Assembly (NCBI GenBank): GCA_029990175.1
Contig: JARKIP010000048.1
Coordinates: forward strand, 26,994,001-27,058,000
Length of the DNA: 64,000 bases
Direction: 5' to 3'
DNA from: Petunia secreta
Lineage: Eukaryota > Streptophyta > Magnoliopsida > Solanales > Solanaceae
Made by a program: the position numbers and the translations under genes. Positions 42,134 to 52,992 of this stretch are shown here, one piece after another. Position 1 is the first letter of the stretch, and every line of letters starts with the position of its first letter. The notes under the pieces were generated by a model. It made no database searches, was not told the origin of the DNA, and worked only from the letters and a program-made list of their open reading frames with translations.

Positions 42134-43518
42134 AGATAAAGAAAAAGATGAAAATAAAATAGATATTAAGATGAATAGAATCGAAGAGTATCTAGAAAAT
42201 CTTGATTCCGATAAAGAAGAAGAAATATTAGGACTAGTAGAAGGTTTTAGAGATATGACATTAGAAACAAAAATGAATAAACCAAGTTCTAGTGGTACTA
42301 AACCAGATATAAAACCAGAAATACCACAACCTCATTATGAAGAAAGATACGAAGAAACCCCTGAGTGGAAATACGCTGATAAAAGATTTGATGATGAACC
42401 TTATATTAGGAAATATGTAGATAGACGAAATTATTATATAAGAAGACAAAATAATAATAGGACAAGATATGAGTTTGAACCAGTAATTAGAGAACCAGAA
42501 GGTTTGTATCCTATGGGTATATACCTTAACTTAGATTGTACTAAAAATAAAGATGAAATGATAACACAATTGGTAAAACATAGTTTTTCGGTAGTAACTA
42601 AAGAAGGAATGGATGTGCAGAGAGCATTAGGATATTTATACGGAACGATGCGTGGAAGTATAGGACTATGGTATAAAGAATTACCAGAAATATTAAAGGA
42701 GGAACTAAAGGCTAAAACTAGCACTAAAGATTTAATAACGACATTAGAAAATGCGATAAGATTTGAATTCTTAGGACAAGACCTAGATAACGAAGAGAGC
42801 AGACAACTAAAATTAAAAAAGGATGCTATGAAAAATTTGAATCAGTTATCAATATGTGATATGTGTTATTTTGAAAATTATACATGCGAATTTAAAAAAT
42901 ATTTTTATGAAGCAAGATTAGGAATACCACCAAGTCAAATTTATCAACAAATGGCAGATTTATATTTTGTAAAATTATCCCCTCCTTATGGACCTAGATT
43001 AATGGAAGAATATGAAAATTTAGAAATCCCTGATCATAGAGCAACCTTAGGAGGTAGAATAGAATTTGCTAAAGCAAAAATCAATGATTGGTGTAAAATT
43101 CAAAGGGAAAATATGAAAATATATAAGAATGCTAAAAGAGGAATTTGTTGTGAACAAAATGAAGAAGTGGGAGCTTACGGATGTCCCCCCTACAAAAAGA
43201 TTTAAAAATAGAAAGTTTATGAAAAGATATAAATGGGTAAAATTTCCTAGAAAGCATAAAAAAAGGTATAAACGATATTGGAAAAAGAAGAAACATAGGA
43301 ATCCACCAAGAAGGAAAAGGTGTCAATGTTATGTTTCATATCAGGAAGGACACTATGCTAATGAGTGCCCCAATAGAAATAAGAAAGAGTATAAAAAGCA
43401 TATAAAGTTTATGGAAACTTTAGAAGAAGAAATAAATTTAGTGCCGGGAGAAGATAGTGGTAGTGAGCTTAGTGATTATAGTCTATATGAAATAGTGACT
43501 GAAAGAGAAGATGAGTAG
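42111..43518 (+). pseudogene. Pararetrovirus coat-protein gene, copy 2
   Basis: ATG at 42111 overlaps ORF2. An acidic N-terminus (EEYLENLDSDKEEEIL) precedes the gag-like coat core and a Lys/Arg-rich region. At about 43186-43191 a C-run has one base more than in copy 1, ending the frame at 43205. The downstream part (43129-43518) continues in the next frame with the zinc knuckle (43319-43366) and an acidic tail (EDSGSELSDYSLYE). The knuckle reads CQCYVSYQEGHYANEC, with Ser for the second Cys as in copy 1. Coat proteins of this family use the basic and knuckle regions to bind RNA. Confidence 0.82.
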
Positions 43519-44216
43519 TCATATTTACGAGGAAGAAAGAGACGAAGAAGGAAGTTTTAAACAAAGGTTAATATTTGATCCAAAAACTTTTGAAAAGATT
43601 TGAAAAGAAGATTTAGATTTAAGAATAAAGGATATATATGAGCAGCCTTATTTTAGAAGAGAAAAATATACTTATTATCTTGCGCATAGACAAGAATATC
43701 CTATACAGATAAGACATACCCAAGGGAATGTAAAGATTCCTATTATTAGTGAAGGCTTAATAAAGCAAGAATTGAATAAAATACCAGAAGGTATAAGAAA
43801 TAAATTAACTAGTATATATATTGGAGAAATACAATTTATGATGAAGGCTTATTTTCAAGAAGGAATAGATACTCCGATAGAAATATATTTAGCAGATGAT
43901 AGAATAACGAGTAGTCTAAATGATAGTCTTATAGCTATAATGAAAGGAAATTTGATATATCAAAAGGTTAAGTTCACCATAAATCCGAATTTTAGCATAA
44001 GTATGAGAGAACCCAATAAAAATCAAGCTTTAGTCATGTACTATAAGATGCATGGAATAGATATGAAACCCAATAGTGATGCAATTAGCATATCGCTAAA
44101 GTAGTGTATGCTTTCACAACCAAACATGTGATAAAAGATAAGCTAGGAGTTAGAAAATGTTTAATACCAAAAATATTTAATTCTAATTTAGAATACGAAC
44201 TAATAAGAGATAAAAG
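43513..44216 (+). pseudogene. Pararetrovirus movement-protein gene, copy 2
   Basis: The start at 43513 (MSSHIYEEERDEEG) overlaps the coat end. A stop TGA lies at about 43602, where copy 1 has a serine codon. The remainder (43772-44104 open) contains the 30K-type core: IYIGEIQFMMKAYFQEGIDTP, LADDRITSSLNDSLIAIMKG and KFTINPNFSISMREP. Near 44090 a small deletion relative to copy 1 shifts the frame, and at about 44216 the gene is cut by the inverted leader at the same place as copy 1. Confidence 0.8.
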
Positions 44217-44311
44217 TAAAATTCTGACACTATATCACCACGCTCGGCTGTCACTCCTGCTCTGATACCAATGAATCTTGCGCGGATTGTAATTTACGGC
44301 ATTCACTAAAT
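44217..44311 (-). other. Inverted pararetrovirus leader with primer site (44259-44270)
   Basis: Reverse-strand copy of the primer-site block at 41114-41165, so segment B is bounded by an inverted repeat of about 50 bp. Beyond the primer site it continues into the viral leader to about 44311 and then meets hAT-derived sequence. Confidence 0.85.
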
Positions 44312-44409
44312 TTTATTGAATTGTTAAGACATAGTAGTGCAATACATACTACAATAGCTAAACTTTCAAACTTGTAATTTCAAAATTCTGATTTAGAAAA
44401 TTACATTCT

Positions 44410-45680
44410 TTTAAGCGTACAAGCTAAGTTCTTGATGATAATCGTAGGCTTTTCTTTTGGAACTTGCCATTGTTGTTCTTGTTCAAAATCTCCTTCTGAT
44501 TCTTCATCTTCATTACCGGTTTGACTTCGTTCTTCACTTGTTTCGTCGCTCAAAATTTGATCGAGATATGCTTTGCCTTTTTCCTTAGTAAGTTCTGGTA
44601 GACCAAACTTTCTTCGCTCTGGTCTGATCCAATCCCTGAAAAAAAAACTCTTGTCTCCATTGCCTCCTCCTTCAACGAATATCTTTGATCTCCAATTTGA
44701 AATCTTCCTTGGCTAAAAGCGATTTCTGATGCAGCTGATGAAGCTTGAATTGTTAATATATCCCGGACCATTTTTGAAAGAATTGGAAATTGTGATTCTT
44801 GATTCTTCCAATAACCCAACAAATCATGAGTTCCAAAGTTTTTAAGTTTTTTTGGATATTGAATTAAATACACTTTGAACTCGCTATATTCCTTTATGTA
44901 CCCGTCCTGTTCTGAAAGCAACTTTTCATCAAGTCCCCTAAAAGTGCTCATCCACGCATGCCTTTCGCTCATTTGAGAAGAACTTTTCACGGTGGATTGT
45001 ATTGGTTCAGTTGGTGTAGCAGTTTCTGCCCAAGCTCTATACTTTGCAAAAATAGCCACCGTATCTGCATAAACTTTAGCAATAGCTTCTTCTCCACTTG
45101 GATACCCATTAGTAGTAATTTTAGTAGGATTAATTTCTAAATTTGCATATATTTCTTTAACAAGTCGTTCAGTTAACTTAATTTTAAAAAGCAGGATGCA
45201 ACACAGAAGCAATGTAAAAAAGATGAGGAATTGGAAAAAAAAATCTAATTTTTTCAATCATAGCCTCTACAACCGTTTTGTAAACTTCATATTGCTTATA
45301 TATTTTCAATAATTCTGATATTCCAGCTATATAATATAATATGGTAGGAAAAGTTGGATCATATTGTCCGAAAAATTCTAAAGTAGCTTGATAAAGATTT
45401 TGTAAAAACTGAAGAAAATATTGAACAAGTTGCCAATCGTCCTCTGTAAGGTGATAGATTTTCATAAAATATTTATTATACATTTGAGAAATAGGCACTC
45501 TATAATACTAAGCGGCACTCAATGCTTCATATAAAGTGTTCCACCTAGTACAAACTTCCTTTGGGACTCTCTTAATTGGCATTTCTAATTTTATACATTT
45601 TCTTTCCCATTCTCTTTTTCTTTCTTGGTTTTTATTTCTAAAATATAAGTAATAGCTATTTTCACCTTTTTGATAATGTT
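44410..45680 (-). pseudogene. hAT transposase, C-terminal half
   Basis: Minus-strand frames 45498-45184 and 45257-44550 give the middle and end of a plant hAT (RICESLEEPER/Ac-like) transposase: TEDDWQLVQYFLQFLQNLYQAT, then YWKNQESQFPILSKMVRDILTIQASSAASEIAFSQG, the hAT C-terminal dimerisation block. A frame change lies near 45240 and a stop near 45510. The N-terminal half is at 50343-51478 beyond the solo LTR. Multiple lesions make it inactive. Confidence 0.87.
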
Positions 45681-45685
45681 ATTAA

Positions 45686-48600
45686 TGTTGAACCCTCCCA
45701 AAACTGCACACAAGTATGCATCGGGATGTAATTTTAACAAAATGGGACTCCAAAGGGTTTCTTTGGAGTCGCCACCTAATTTAAAGATTATTAGGAACCT
45801 AAGGTTAACTAATGAGTGCAATTTATTCTTTAATTAAATGAAATTAAATTAAAATCAGAGATTCTGAGTAAGTGGTTCTATTAAATTCGAAAGAAGGTCC
45901 CTTGAGGGAGCTCTTTCGAAAATCCGCTAAATGCGGTTAATCCGGCGGTTTTCACGAATTTGTTAAGGATAATAGAATTAATTTTAACTAAGGATAATAT
46001 AAATAAGATAAGGTTTTGGTTACGCCGATATTTAAATAAATAAATGATGAAATCTTAAGATTAATAAAATGGATAAATTACAACATGGTTGATTGATTAG
46101 TTAATTAAATAAATAAAGGCTAAATAAATTTAATAAATAAAATAAATAAATAAAATAAAATACACTAAATAAATAATTAGATAAATAATAATAATTGATT
46201 AATTGATCGCTTAGGTAAATGGATAAATAAATAAATAGATAACTTAATTAAATAAATTAATATATATTAATTTAATTAAATAAAAAATAAATGAATAATA
46301 ATTGATTAAATAAATAAATAAATAAATAAATAATTATTATTAAATAAATAAATTAATGATTAATTAAATAAATAAGTAAGATTAATTAAATAAATAATTT
46401 AATAAATAAATATCACATAATTAATCCTATTAATGAATAAATGAGCAGATAGATAAATAAATATTTAATAAATGGATAAGTAAATATAAATAATAGATGG
46501 AGATGTATAGTTTAATTAAATTTTAATTTCTTTTGCACTCGATAATTAACCATAGATTACTATTAACTTAAACTAATTGGCGAGTCCCAAAGAAATGGGA
46601 TAAGCAATTATATAATCATCCTAAACATGCAGTAAGATAACAATTTAATAAAGTGGCTATCCTATCAAGCTTCTAACATGCAAATCCTAGTCCGGTTTCA
46701 GGGCTTCCTAAAACATGCTTTCTAAAGGGAACGGGAAAGCGGGAGTTTTAGAAGGTAGAACCCGGAAGTGCAACTCAATCATTGAGCCTTGAATTTAGAG
46801 ATTTTCATTTTCTTTCTTTTTTTTTCTTTTACATTTTCGGGGATATCAAGTCCCGAAAATACGGAGCGGATCAAATAACATCCAATGCATGTAGCCATCC
46901 TATTTGTGAGTTTTATTTCAACTCGTCCCCGAAGGTGTACATGACAAAGAAAAATAAGAGAACAAAAGATTAGCATTCATTCTAAGGCAATTGTAAGCAA
47001 ATGCAATAATACGCACAAATCATAACACGTTCTATTACGGACTTCCGACACCAATCTATCCCATCGCCTAGACAATTCTCCACACCTTTACTAACTCCAA
47101 CTACTCCAAATAACAACTCCCAATTACTTTCACCATACCCGGGATGAACTTTCAATTATTTCTCAATACCAGACTGCAAATCACGAAAGGCACCAATTGG
47201 CCTTTCAAAATAAAACCTCACTGGTCCTCGGCTTTGGTCAAGCCTCGCAGTTTCTTCGGTTTTGCAAAGCTCACAGACCTTGCTCATAGGGCTCCTCACT
47301 GGTCCTCGGCTTTAATCAAATCTCGCAGTTCCTAGGTAGCCAAGACCGCACTGGTCTCCAAGGAGGGGCCCCACTAGTCATTTAAAGACGCAGGGGCTTC
47401 ACTCTCCTAGTATGCGACAAGCATACTTTATTCCACAAAATTTTGCAGCTGGTTAGTCAATATCAGCCTGCACACACGCAAAGCCATTCTCGAGAGGGAC
47501 CCCATTGATCCTTTCAAAAGATCCCAGGGGCTTCGCCTCTTAGCACGCAACTTGCATACTCAAATCATGCCCCATTATCAATCCACATCCTACACCATCT
47601 CCAAGCAACTCTAAATTATTGGGCAGACTGTCTGCACCAACCCAATGCAACCCAAGCAAGCATCCCTGAACAAACATGCTATTTACTATGATCCACTAGA
47701 ACCTGAAGCACATACCAGATCCCTTCCACTTCTGTAATGAGTCTCACAGGCATCATTTAAATCCTGAACACCAGACAGACTACAGACATCAATAAGAACT
47801 CTCTTCTTTCCACCTTACAGACCACTGCACCCTCACCAGCCTGTTTCCTTAAATCTTTCAGCAGAGAAACAACCCCTACCAGCTTCCCCTCTCCAAAGCT
47901 CCCTCACTGACCAACACCTCCAGAAACAAGCCCAAAACAGACCCTTGAAACCCCTGCTACACTGCACACCCATACAGATGCAACCTAGGACAAACTTTAA
48001 CTTCACCTCCTCACACCTAAACTTTCAGAGCACACCAGATCAACCTTATACCAACTTTAACAAAGAATACCATGGAATTTATTATAATAAGCATAGCATG
48101 GGAATTAATTACTCCTAAAGGAACTGCATTTTAAGATACCAAAAAAACTTTTTATCATTTTAATAGCAGAATTTTTTCAAATAAATTTATACACTACTAT
48201 TTATGAGTGGAACATCCTATTCCGACTTACATATTTCTTGGAACAGGGCACATGGACAGAACAGGAAATATGAACCCAAAGGGACACCTAATTGACCCTA
48301 ACAAAATACTTCTGCAAACATTTCCTAAACTGATTCCTAACTAAACATACATGCAGCACCCTTAATATCCACATACTCCCCTGAATCCCTCTCAAACTGC
48401 TTACTATGAACACCCCTGAACTTCCTGACCTTACAGCTATAAGAGACAACCCTCAGGTTACCTACACCCACTCTCACACACTCTGACTTCCCCAGGAATA
48501 CAAGAATCAGTTCCAGCACCCACTACATGTTTCTTCACTCATCAGACCCAAACCTGAACCTTCAGCATTAGAGACCTAACCAGCAAGCCAACAGACCTCT

Positions 48601-50337
48601 CCTCTAACCTGAAACAAACTCCAAATCACCCTCTAAGCAGCCCTGCACAACTGATCACCCTCACACTCACCTGAAACTGCTCTTCACACACATATGCACT
48701 CACACTTAACTCCCTAATACTCTCTCCAAAATACCTAACCTGCATACACCCCTATCTTTACCTCTGAACTCTAAACATCATCCAGACAAAACCAGGAACC
48801 AAACAAACCAAAAATAAAAGATATTTTGCTCAGTATTTCACTTCAGTAAAGCATGAACAGGACAAAATCCAATCTTTATAACCTTAAATGCTTTTTAAAA
48901 CAGTTTTAGCTTAGGAAACCTACAACAACAGTCGAGGCAAGAATCTTTAAGATGAAACTATAGAAAATCAAATTTTATACCAAATTTCTAACATAAAAGA
49001 TTTAAATTTTATCTATTAATCTTCAAAATACAACCTATTATAACAAAAGAGAAGAGATATTAACCTTCATCCATATCCATTGTTAAAGCCTAAAGGCAAG
49101 ATTTGTTATTACTCTTTCCATCAAGTTTACACCAAAAAAAATTACACACATATTCTCAGTTTTATTCCTACAAGATCTCAAGTTGAAAGCAACTAACTAT
49201 CTTTTAGGACCAACAAAATACTATATTCACACTGTTTATAGGAAAAACAACACACTAGTATAAACAGTTTCCACACATACATTTTATACCTTCAGTTTCA
49301 AACAACGACAAATAAGAGAAAAGGATAAAAGATCAATAAAAATGAGTTGAGGTTAAGCTATTACCTTTTTGCGAGTGAACGGGGAGCGAGGATTCGAATA
49401 AAGCGACTCGAACAAGATTAACGACTCAAATGACGATGCGACGATTAAGAAGAAAAACAAGAATTTCAACTGGAATCAGCTAGGAATCAAACCACAATCA
49501 CTTTAAAACCATTCATTAGTGAACTAAAGATTTCTATTCTTTTTTCCTTTTCTGTCGTTTTTGTTATATAAATTTTTTTCAGAACCGTTCAAATAATGAG
49601 AAAGAGATTCTTTTATACCTGCGCAGCTAGGGTTTTAGGATCTTTGAAATCCCCAGCCGACCCTTACTCCTTTGCTTTTTCCCTTTGAAAATCAAGGTCA
49701 AAATAGTATAATCATTTCGGATTGTACTAATTTCACCCTGATTTTCAAGGGAAAATGGACGTTATGACCTCTTCATGGCTCGGATCGATTCGCGTTCAAA
49801 ATGGACGCGTGAGATTTGAAAACGCGGTTTTGGTACAAAATTGGTGAGGTGGAAAGGAAGAGGGGACCAGTTTAGTACGAGTTTCTTGGACTGTTGCAAG
49901 GTTTTGAGGGGGAAAGATTGGGGATTTGGGATTAGGGAATTAGGGTTAGGAAACGGGTCGAATTAGAGAAACGGGTAAGGGAATGGGAATTCTGAATTGG
50001 GGTAGGTGAGTTAAAGGGATTTGGGCCGGGTTAGGCAAGGTATATGGGTTGCGCGAATAGCCTCGCTTTTAGGCTTTAAATGTTTTTGGCCCCTTTATTT
50101 TAGAATAGGTTAAGGAAATCAATAATTACACGCGTAGGCTTAATTTAAAGCTGTGTTTTGCACATTTAGCTTTTCCCTTTGAAATTAATTAATGTACTTT
50201 AACTAAACTTAACTAATTAATTTAATTTAATTAATTTAATTAACTAAATTTAATTAATTAATTTTTTTTTTACGATTGACTTTCATTTAAATAATCAGTC
50301 ATTAATTTAAATCTTGGGACGAAATTGAGTGTCAACA
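45686..50337 (-). mobile_element. Solo LTR (4.65 kb) of a Tat/Ogre-type element inside the hAT gene
   Basis: On the minus strand it begins TGTTGACACTCAATTTCG at 50337 and ends GGGAGGGTTCAACA at 45686. The near-terminal GGTGGCGACTCC matches the 3' end wording of the LTRs at 24320 and 34850. The flanks ATTAA (45681-45685) and GTTAA (50338-50342) look like a 5-bp duplication with one change. The hAT translation is collinear across it. No internal primer site, gag or pol is present, so the element was reduced to one LTR. Its length exceeds that of the 3.63-kb LTRs, so it belongs to a different subfamily. Confidence 0.83.
46070..46480. repeat. (AAAT)n-like AT-rich tract
   Basis: Dense AAAT/TAAA repeats with minor interruptions, inside the solo LTR. 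A separate imperfect direct duplication of the 'cactggtcctcggcttt' block occurs at about 47218 and 47295. Confidence 0.85.
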
Positions 50338-50342
50338 GTTAA

Positions 50343-51478
50343 ACAAGTCAAAACCATCTTTTAATACTAAGTTGTAAATATGACATGCACACCTAACATG
50401 AAAAAATTCCTCAAAATGAGGGTTCAAAATAGGTTTCAAGTTCCTAAGTGCATCTGTGTTGTTTGTAGCATTATCTACTGTAATACTAAAAACTTAGTTA
50501 GTTAAACAGTATGTACAACAAATTGATGAAACTTTATTACAAATAAATTTCCCGTGTGTGGTTCATCAACAACTTTATAACCAATAATATGTTTTTAAAA
50601 TATCCAATCAGGATCTATCCAATGAACAGTAACAGTAATATAATCACATCCATTAGTAGAACGGCCCATATCCGTAGTAAGACAAACTTTAGTGTCAAAG
50701 TTATCAAATAAATATCGCAAATAATCTTGATATTCGTTCTTAAATTTAATAATATCATTTTTAACAGTAGTTCTTGGAAAACCTTTAAAAGAGGGATTAT
50801 ATATAGACTGAACATAACGAACAAAACCAGAAGAAGGAACTATAAGGTAAACCCTCGACGGCAACTAGTTTAGCAATAGTTTCCCTATCCCTTTGTTAAT
50901 CATAAGTAAGAAGCCCTCATGTTGTTTGGTTAATTTTTGTTTGGGTACCCGAAGATTCATCATGCGCTATTCCGCCATGTTCGATCCCTAAATATATACC
51001 CCCTGGCCCGCATTGACCGTTCTTTGCGATGTTTCTTTTGTAAGTGGGTCCTAATTTTACCCGTCCCACCATTATTATCCCCAGTTTTGAAAACCCACTC
51101 CTTTTCACAATTCCACATACGGCCATCTGCGTTTCAACTTTCTTTAATGCAAATTCCCACACCTCAGATCTATCCTTACGCTTAACCGGTACTCTAGTAA
51201 GAGGTACAGAAGGCAAATCAGACTGAACTTCAGGTGGACTAGCTTGAAATTCAGGTGTTTCTTCTAAATTAACCCCGCTTTGATTGCCATATTGTGCTTC
51301 TAACATTTCATGATCAAGTATATTATTAGCGCTAACATTATGATAATATTCATAATCATCTATGTGGGTGAACTGACTAGAACTACCAGCAATTCCTTTA
51401 CCCCTATTTCCCCCCCCCCCCCCCACGACCACGTGCCCGCCCCCTACTACTAGTTCCAATTAAACCTCGTTGAGACAT
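50343..51478 (-). pseudogene. hAT transposase, N-terminal half
   Basis: A probable ATG at 51478 (MSQRGLIGTSSRGRARGRGG) leads into a glycine run encoded by a homopolymer of about 15 C on the plus strand (51411-51425). The frame is lost there and resumes as NRGKGIAGSSS. Downstream is a degraded BED-type zinc finger (RSEVWEFALKK) with shifts. Then 50864-50595 gives SFKGFPRTTVKNDIIKF, VCLTTDMGRSTNGCDYITVTVHWID and, further on, VDNATNNTDALRNLKPIL with HVRCACHIYNLVLKDG, which are conserved hAT catalytic-domain blocks. The gene is then split by the solo LTR. Confidence 0.85.
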
Positions 51479-52201
51479 AATAATAGCAAATAAAATAAAT
51501 ATATGACAACAAATATTATAACGACCAACCAAATATAACCGTATAATTGAGATGAAGTTGAAACTTGAGCTTTCACTTCAATTAATTAGTCGAATACTTG
51601 ATAATCGAAAAATTGTAAAAAATAGTCAAATTGATATTTCAACCAAGTAGCGCCTCCAATTGACCCAATACTTGATATTTGAAAACTTCACCAAATAGCC
51701 AAATACAACTTTGATAGCAGCTCCAATTAAAACTTGATAAAGTAGCCAAATTATAAACTTTTAACAAATAGCCAAAGTAGCAAAATAACAATATTGTAGA
51801 AAATTTGAGAGAATTAGAGAGAATTGGAAGATTTATGTAAAACATATGATGAAATAATGGGGTATTAATAGGAAAAAAATAGTTAGGGGTGGTTATGGGG
51901 TGGTAGAGGGGTTTAAATGGCTATTTTTTGCCGTTGGACAACGGCTAGGAGGTCAAAAGAGCCGTTGCCAACGGCTAGTTAACGGCTGAAATCTGATTTT
52001 CAATTTTTTGGATCGGTCCGGTCCGACTCGGTTCTGCCGGTTCCGGCTCATTTTTATACCAGTCCATCCGGTCTAAAATCTGTGCACCATTTTGGAACCG
52101 GGTTTCAGGGGTCGGTAGGAGGTTTTGGTCAGGTCGCAACCGGTCCGAGCCGGTTTCCGGTCCAAATCTGGCCCGGTCCGACTGCCCGATAGCCACCCTT
52201 A
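51479..52201 (-). mobile_element. 5' terminal region of the hAT element
   Basis: On the minus strand the element appears to start at 52201 with TAAGGGTGGCTATCGGGC, a hAT-like end, followed by GGTCCG/CCGGTT-rich subterminal repeats (about 52010-52180). AT-rich leader follows to the start codon. The opposite terminus was not found; it may have been lost at the pararetrovirus junction near 44311. Confidence 0.65.
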
Positions 52202-52429
52202 GTCAGGACAGGGTCTGACTACTCACCCTTATTTCTTTTTCAGCAGGTGACAATCAGGTGCCAAAATTCTTTAAAATTCTTGGATTTGTGGACCATAGAA
52301 CCTGGTTTTATGGAAGTGGTAAGGCAAACTTGGCTAATTAATATCCAAGGGATCAATGTGGAGGCTACATCTCAAGCTGAAAAATGTATAGAAACAATTA
52401 TCATGGTGGTCTAAAAATTGTTTGGGTGA
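52202..52429 (+). pseudogene. LINE 2, 5' fragment
   Basis: In shifted frames the sequence gives the region between endonuclease and RT of a plant LINE (LISKGSMWRLHLKLKN, then LSWWSKNCLGD). The reading continues across the CACTA element into KKKNREKEV at 55775. The upstream part is missing beside the hAT end. Confidence 0.65.
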
Positions 52430-52449
52430 GACTACTAAAAAAACTGTCT

Positions 52450-52765
52450 TTTTCGACCGCCCAATCGGTCGAAATACGGTCGACACGTCGACCGTATTTC
52501 GACCGATTGTGGTGGTCGACCCAAATATGGTCGAAAATAGCCCTTCGACCGAAATTCAGTCGAACTTCGACCGACTTCGACCGAATTTCGGTCGAAGAAC
52601 ATGGACTAAAGTGACATGTTCTTCGACCGAAACTCGGTCGAACGGTCGGTCGACATTCGACCAAATTTCGGTCGAAGGCCTATTGACCGAAATTCGGTCC
52701 AACAAAATTTCGACCGAAATTCGGTCGAAAGGCTGGTAATTTTTTTTGACCAACTATCGACCGAA
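52450..52765. repeat. CACTA subterminal palindromic repeats, left array
   Basis: About ten or more copies of CGACCGAAATTCGGTCG-type palindromes and half-sites (TTCGACC/GGTCGAA) in both orientations within about 315 bp. In CACTA elements such subterminal repeats are the binding sites of the TNPA-type protein. The right-hand array is at 55565-55745. Confidence 0.92.
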
Positions 52766-52992
52766 AGTTGGTCGAAAACCTGTAAAAACCTGCAACATAA
52801 AATCTGAAATTAGCCCTACACCACCTGTAAATTCAGCAACACGCAGAAAAACCAGACAAAACACATTCATAAACGATATTCAAACAAGGCTAACAAAGCC
52901 AAACAATAGAAAGGAGTCTTTCAACATTAGTTCAAGTGTTACAATAATCAAACAAACTTAACAAATAGTTTAAAGTTCAACAATCACTACTA

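Larger units (their letters stand above)
41114..44311 (+). mobile_element. Endogenous pararetrovirus, segment B (5' half of the genome)
   Basis: The segment starts at the tRNA primer site and carries four overlapping ORFs (unknown, small coiled-coil, coat, movement). It then ends in an inverted leader (44217-44311). Where it overlaps segment 9301-11107 the two are nearly identical apart from single-base changes and a few indels. Tight 10-20-base ORF overlaps are typical of viral rather than plant coding. No LTRs flank it. Coat and movement genes are broken, while the first two ORFs are open. Confidence 0.87.

Noticed and set aside
52401..52753. Overlapping ORFs on both strands with repeated FDRISVE/STEIRSK peptides
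   Set aside because: They are translations of the palindromic CACTA subterminal repeats.
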